A DNA stretch of 64,000 bases from Muricea muricata (Eukaryota; Cnidaria; Anthozoa; Malacalcyonacea; Plexauridae), in NCBI GenBank assembly GCA_963855995.1, contig OY979717.1, positions 32,472,297 through 32,536,296 of the forward strand, in the 5' to 3' direction. The position numbers and the translations under genes were made by a program. Positions 61,401-64,000 of the stretch are shown piece by piece. The stretch's first letter is position 1; each line of letters starts with the position of its first letter. Below the pieces are notes generated by a model that was not told where the DNA came from, did not search any database, and saw nothing but the letters and a program-made list of their open reading frames with translations.

Positions 61401-64000
61401 CAATAACCGTGACGTTTTAGAGCTTAAAATCATGTTTTGTGTGCTTATGTTATCGAGTTGAGCGCAATGATATACTACAATAACGGAACAAAAACAGACC
61501 TTCTAATTGGAAATTTAAGATCTTACCACGTCCGAAATCATGTTTTCGGCTCTCAAACCGTCAAGATAAGCGAAACAACATGTCAAAAGGAGAAACCTAT
61601 AGCTTTGTTTAACCTGAAAAAAAGTTTACTTAGAATCATTAAAATCGCGTTTTAAGCGCTCTAGAAGTGATTTGAGCCTAAAAACTTGTTGAATTTACCA
61701 ACTAAAAGTATCCGTCTTAAATCAATAACGGCGAAGTTTTAGAGCTTAAAATCAAGTTTTGTGTGCTTATGTTATCGAGTTGAGCGCAATGATATACTAC
61801 AATAACGGAACAAAAAGAGACCTTCTAATTGAAAATTTAAGAGCTTACCACGTCCGAAATCATTTTTTCGGGACTCAAACTGTCGAAATTAGCGAAAAAA
61901 CATGTCAAGATGAGAAACCTATAACTTTCTTTAAACCTGAAAAAAATCGTCTTACAATCATCAAAATCGCGTTTTAAGCGCTCTAGAAATGATTTGAGCT
62001 TAAAAACTTGTTGTATTTACCAACTAATAATTCCTGTCTTAAATCAATAACGGCGACGTTTTAGAGCTTAAAGTCATGCTTTGTGTACTTATGTTATCGA
62101 GGGTAGCGCAATGATATCCTGCAATAACGGAACAAAAAGAGACCTTCTAATTGGAAATTTAAGATCTTACTACGTCCGAAATCATGTTTTCGGCACTCAA
62201 ACTATCAGGATAAGCGAAACAACATGTCAAAATGAGAAACCTATAACTTTCTTTAACCTGAAAAAAAGTTCACTTAGAATCATTAAAATCGCGTTTTAAG
62301 AGCTCTAGAAGTGATTTGAGCTTAAAAACTTGTTTAATTTACCAACTAATAATTGCTGTCTTAAATCAATAACGTGACGTTTTAGAGCGTAAAATCATGT
62401 TTTGTGTGCTTATGTTATCGAGTTGAGCGCAATGATATACTGCAATCACGGAACAAAAAGAGACCTTTTAATTGGAAATTTAAGATCTTATCACGTCCGA
62501 AATCATGTTTTCGGGACTCAAACCATCGAAAGTAGCGAAATAACATGTCAATATGAGAAACCTATAACTTTCTTTAACCTGAAAAAAATTTTACTTAGAA
62601 TCATTAAAATCGCGTTTTAAGCGCTCTAGAAGTTATTTGAGCGGAAAAACTTGTTGTATTTACCAACTAAAAGTATCCGTCTTAAATCAATAACGGCGAC
62701 GTTTTAGAGCTTAAAATCATGTTTTGTGTGCTTATGTTTTCAATTTGAGCATAATGATATACTACAATAACGGAACAAAAAGAGACCTTCTATATGGAAA
62801 TTTAAGATCTTACCACGTCCGAAATCATGTTTTCGGGACTCAAACTATCGAAATTAGCGAAATAACATGTCAATATGAGAAACCTATAACTTTCTTTAAC
62901 CTGAAAAAAATTTTACTTAGAATCATTAAAATCGCGTTTTAAGCGCTCTAGAAGTGATTTGAGCGCAAAACTTGTTGAATTTACCAATTAAAAATATCCG
63001 TCTTATATCAATAACGGCGACGTTTTAGAGCTTAAAATCATGTTTTGTGTGCTTATGTTATCGAGTTGAGCGCAATGATATACTACAATAACGGAACAAA
63101 AAGAGACCTTCTAATTGGAAATTTAAGATCTTACCACGTCCGAAATCATGTTTTCGGCTCTCAAACCGTCAAGATAAGCGAAACAACATGTCAAAAGGAG
63201 AAACCTATAGCTTTCTTTAACCTGAAAAAAAGTTTACTTAGAATCATTAAAATCGCGTTTTAAGCGCTCTAGAAGTGATTTGAGCATAAAAACTTGTTGA
63301 ATTTACCAACTAAAAGTATCCGTCTTAAATCAATAACGGCGACGTTTTAGAGCTTAAAATCAAGTTTTGTGTGCTTATGTTATCGAGTTGAGCGCAATGA
63401 TATACTACAATAACGGAACAAAAAGAGACCTTCTAATTGGAAATTTAAGATCTTACCACGTCCGAAATCATGTTTTCGGCTCTCAAAATATCAAGATAAG
63501 CGAAACAACATGTCAAAAGGAGAAACCTATAGCTTTCTTTAACCTGAAAAAAAGTTTACTTAGAATCATTAAAATCGCGTTTTAAGCGCTCTAGAAGTGA
63601 TTTGAGCCTAAAAACTTGTTGAATTTACCAACTAAAAGTATCCGTCTTAAATCAATAACGGCGACGTTTTAGAGCTTAAAATCAAGTTTTGTGTGCTTAT
63701 GTTATCGAGTTGAGCGCAATGATATACTACAATAACGGAACAAAAAGAGACCTTCTAATTGAAAATTTAAGAGCTTACCACGTCCGAAATCATTTTTTCG
63801 CGACTCAAACTGTCGAAATTGGCGAAATAACATGTCAAGATGAGAAACCTATAACTTTCTTTAAACCTGAAAAAAATCGTCTTACAATCATCAAAATCGC
63901 GTTTTAAGCGCTCTAGAAATGATTTGAGCTTAAAAACTTGTTGTATTTACCAACTAATAATTCCTGTCTTAAATCAATAACGGCGACGTTTTAGAGCTTA
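58493..64000 (+). repeat. 322-bp tandem satellite array, right part
   Basis: The array resumes directly after the LINE tail, in the same orientation and exactly in the phase where it was broken at 54017. Removing 54018-58492 restores the ordinary linker 'AAAAGTATCCGTCTTAAATC'. About 17 monomers follow and the array continues past the window. The first six monomer positions (to about 60140) repeat the subtype order left of the LINE. Positions 59574-62790 match 49950-53165, and 62790-64000 match about 36760-37970. Confidence 0.97.

Noticed and set aside
23..63907. About 170 separate small protein genes in the monomers
   Set aside because: They are one incidental frame amplified with the satellite; the longer form needs a TTG start, and many copies have stops, lost ATG or shifted frames. 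Listing each as a gene would mislead.

Overview
The window is almost entirely one tandem satellite DNA array from a eukaryotic genome, interrupted once by a complete-looking non-LTR (LINE) retrotransposon. I see no host gene, rRNA, tRNA, CRISPR array or prokaryotic feature. The satellite monomer is 321-322 bp and AT-rich (about 33% G+C in the first monomer by hand count). It runs head-to-tail in one orientation from base 1 to 54017 and again from 58493 to 64000, about 185 monomers, and leaves the window at both ends. I do not recognise the satellite family.

The array is not a simple repeat. Monomers fall into two main sequence classes in their middle part ('GAAAATTTAAGAGCTTA' versus 'GGAAATTTAAGATCTTA') and several subtypes. 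Runs of subtypes recur in the same order at fixed offsets: 9-mer (2,894 bp), 12-mer (3,861 bp), 6-mer (about 1,930 bp), 7-mer (2,251 bp), 4-mer (1,289 bp), 10-mer (3,218 bp), and larger blocks offset by 6,753, 8,042, 13,190, 14,798 and 15,762 bp. Rare private variants shared between copies prove these duplications, and chimeric monomers mark several junctions. The picture is recent, repeated unequal exchange rather than one stable higher-order repeat.

At 54018-58492 a CR1/L2-like LINE sits in the linker between two monomers. It has an intact ORF1 (481 aa: unfamiliar N-terminal domain, coiled coil, basic C-terminus) and an intact ORF2 with an APE-type endonuclease and a reverse transcriptase with YVDD. 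It then has a short 3' UTR with AATAAA and a (TATC)n tail that runs directly into a TATC in the satellite. ORF2 has no upstream ATG in frame, and its open frame overlaps the end of ORF1 in the -1 frame, so its translation is probably not conventional. ORF1 would provide the RNA-binding particle protein and ORF2 the target-primed reverse transcription enzyme.

The ORF1 layout, the RT sequence style and the tetranucleotide tail resemble LINEs I associate with cnidarians (corals, anemones, Hydra). I suggest an invertebrate, possibly a cnidarian, with modest confidence. Each monomer carries a short open frame (62 codons from ATG, 72 from a TTG), but its variants argue that it is not a gene. The block structure also makes this region vulnerable to assembly error.
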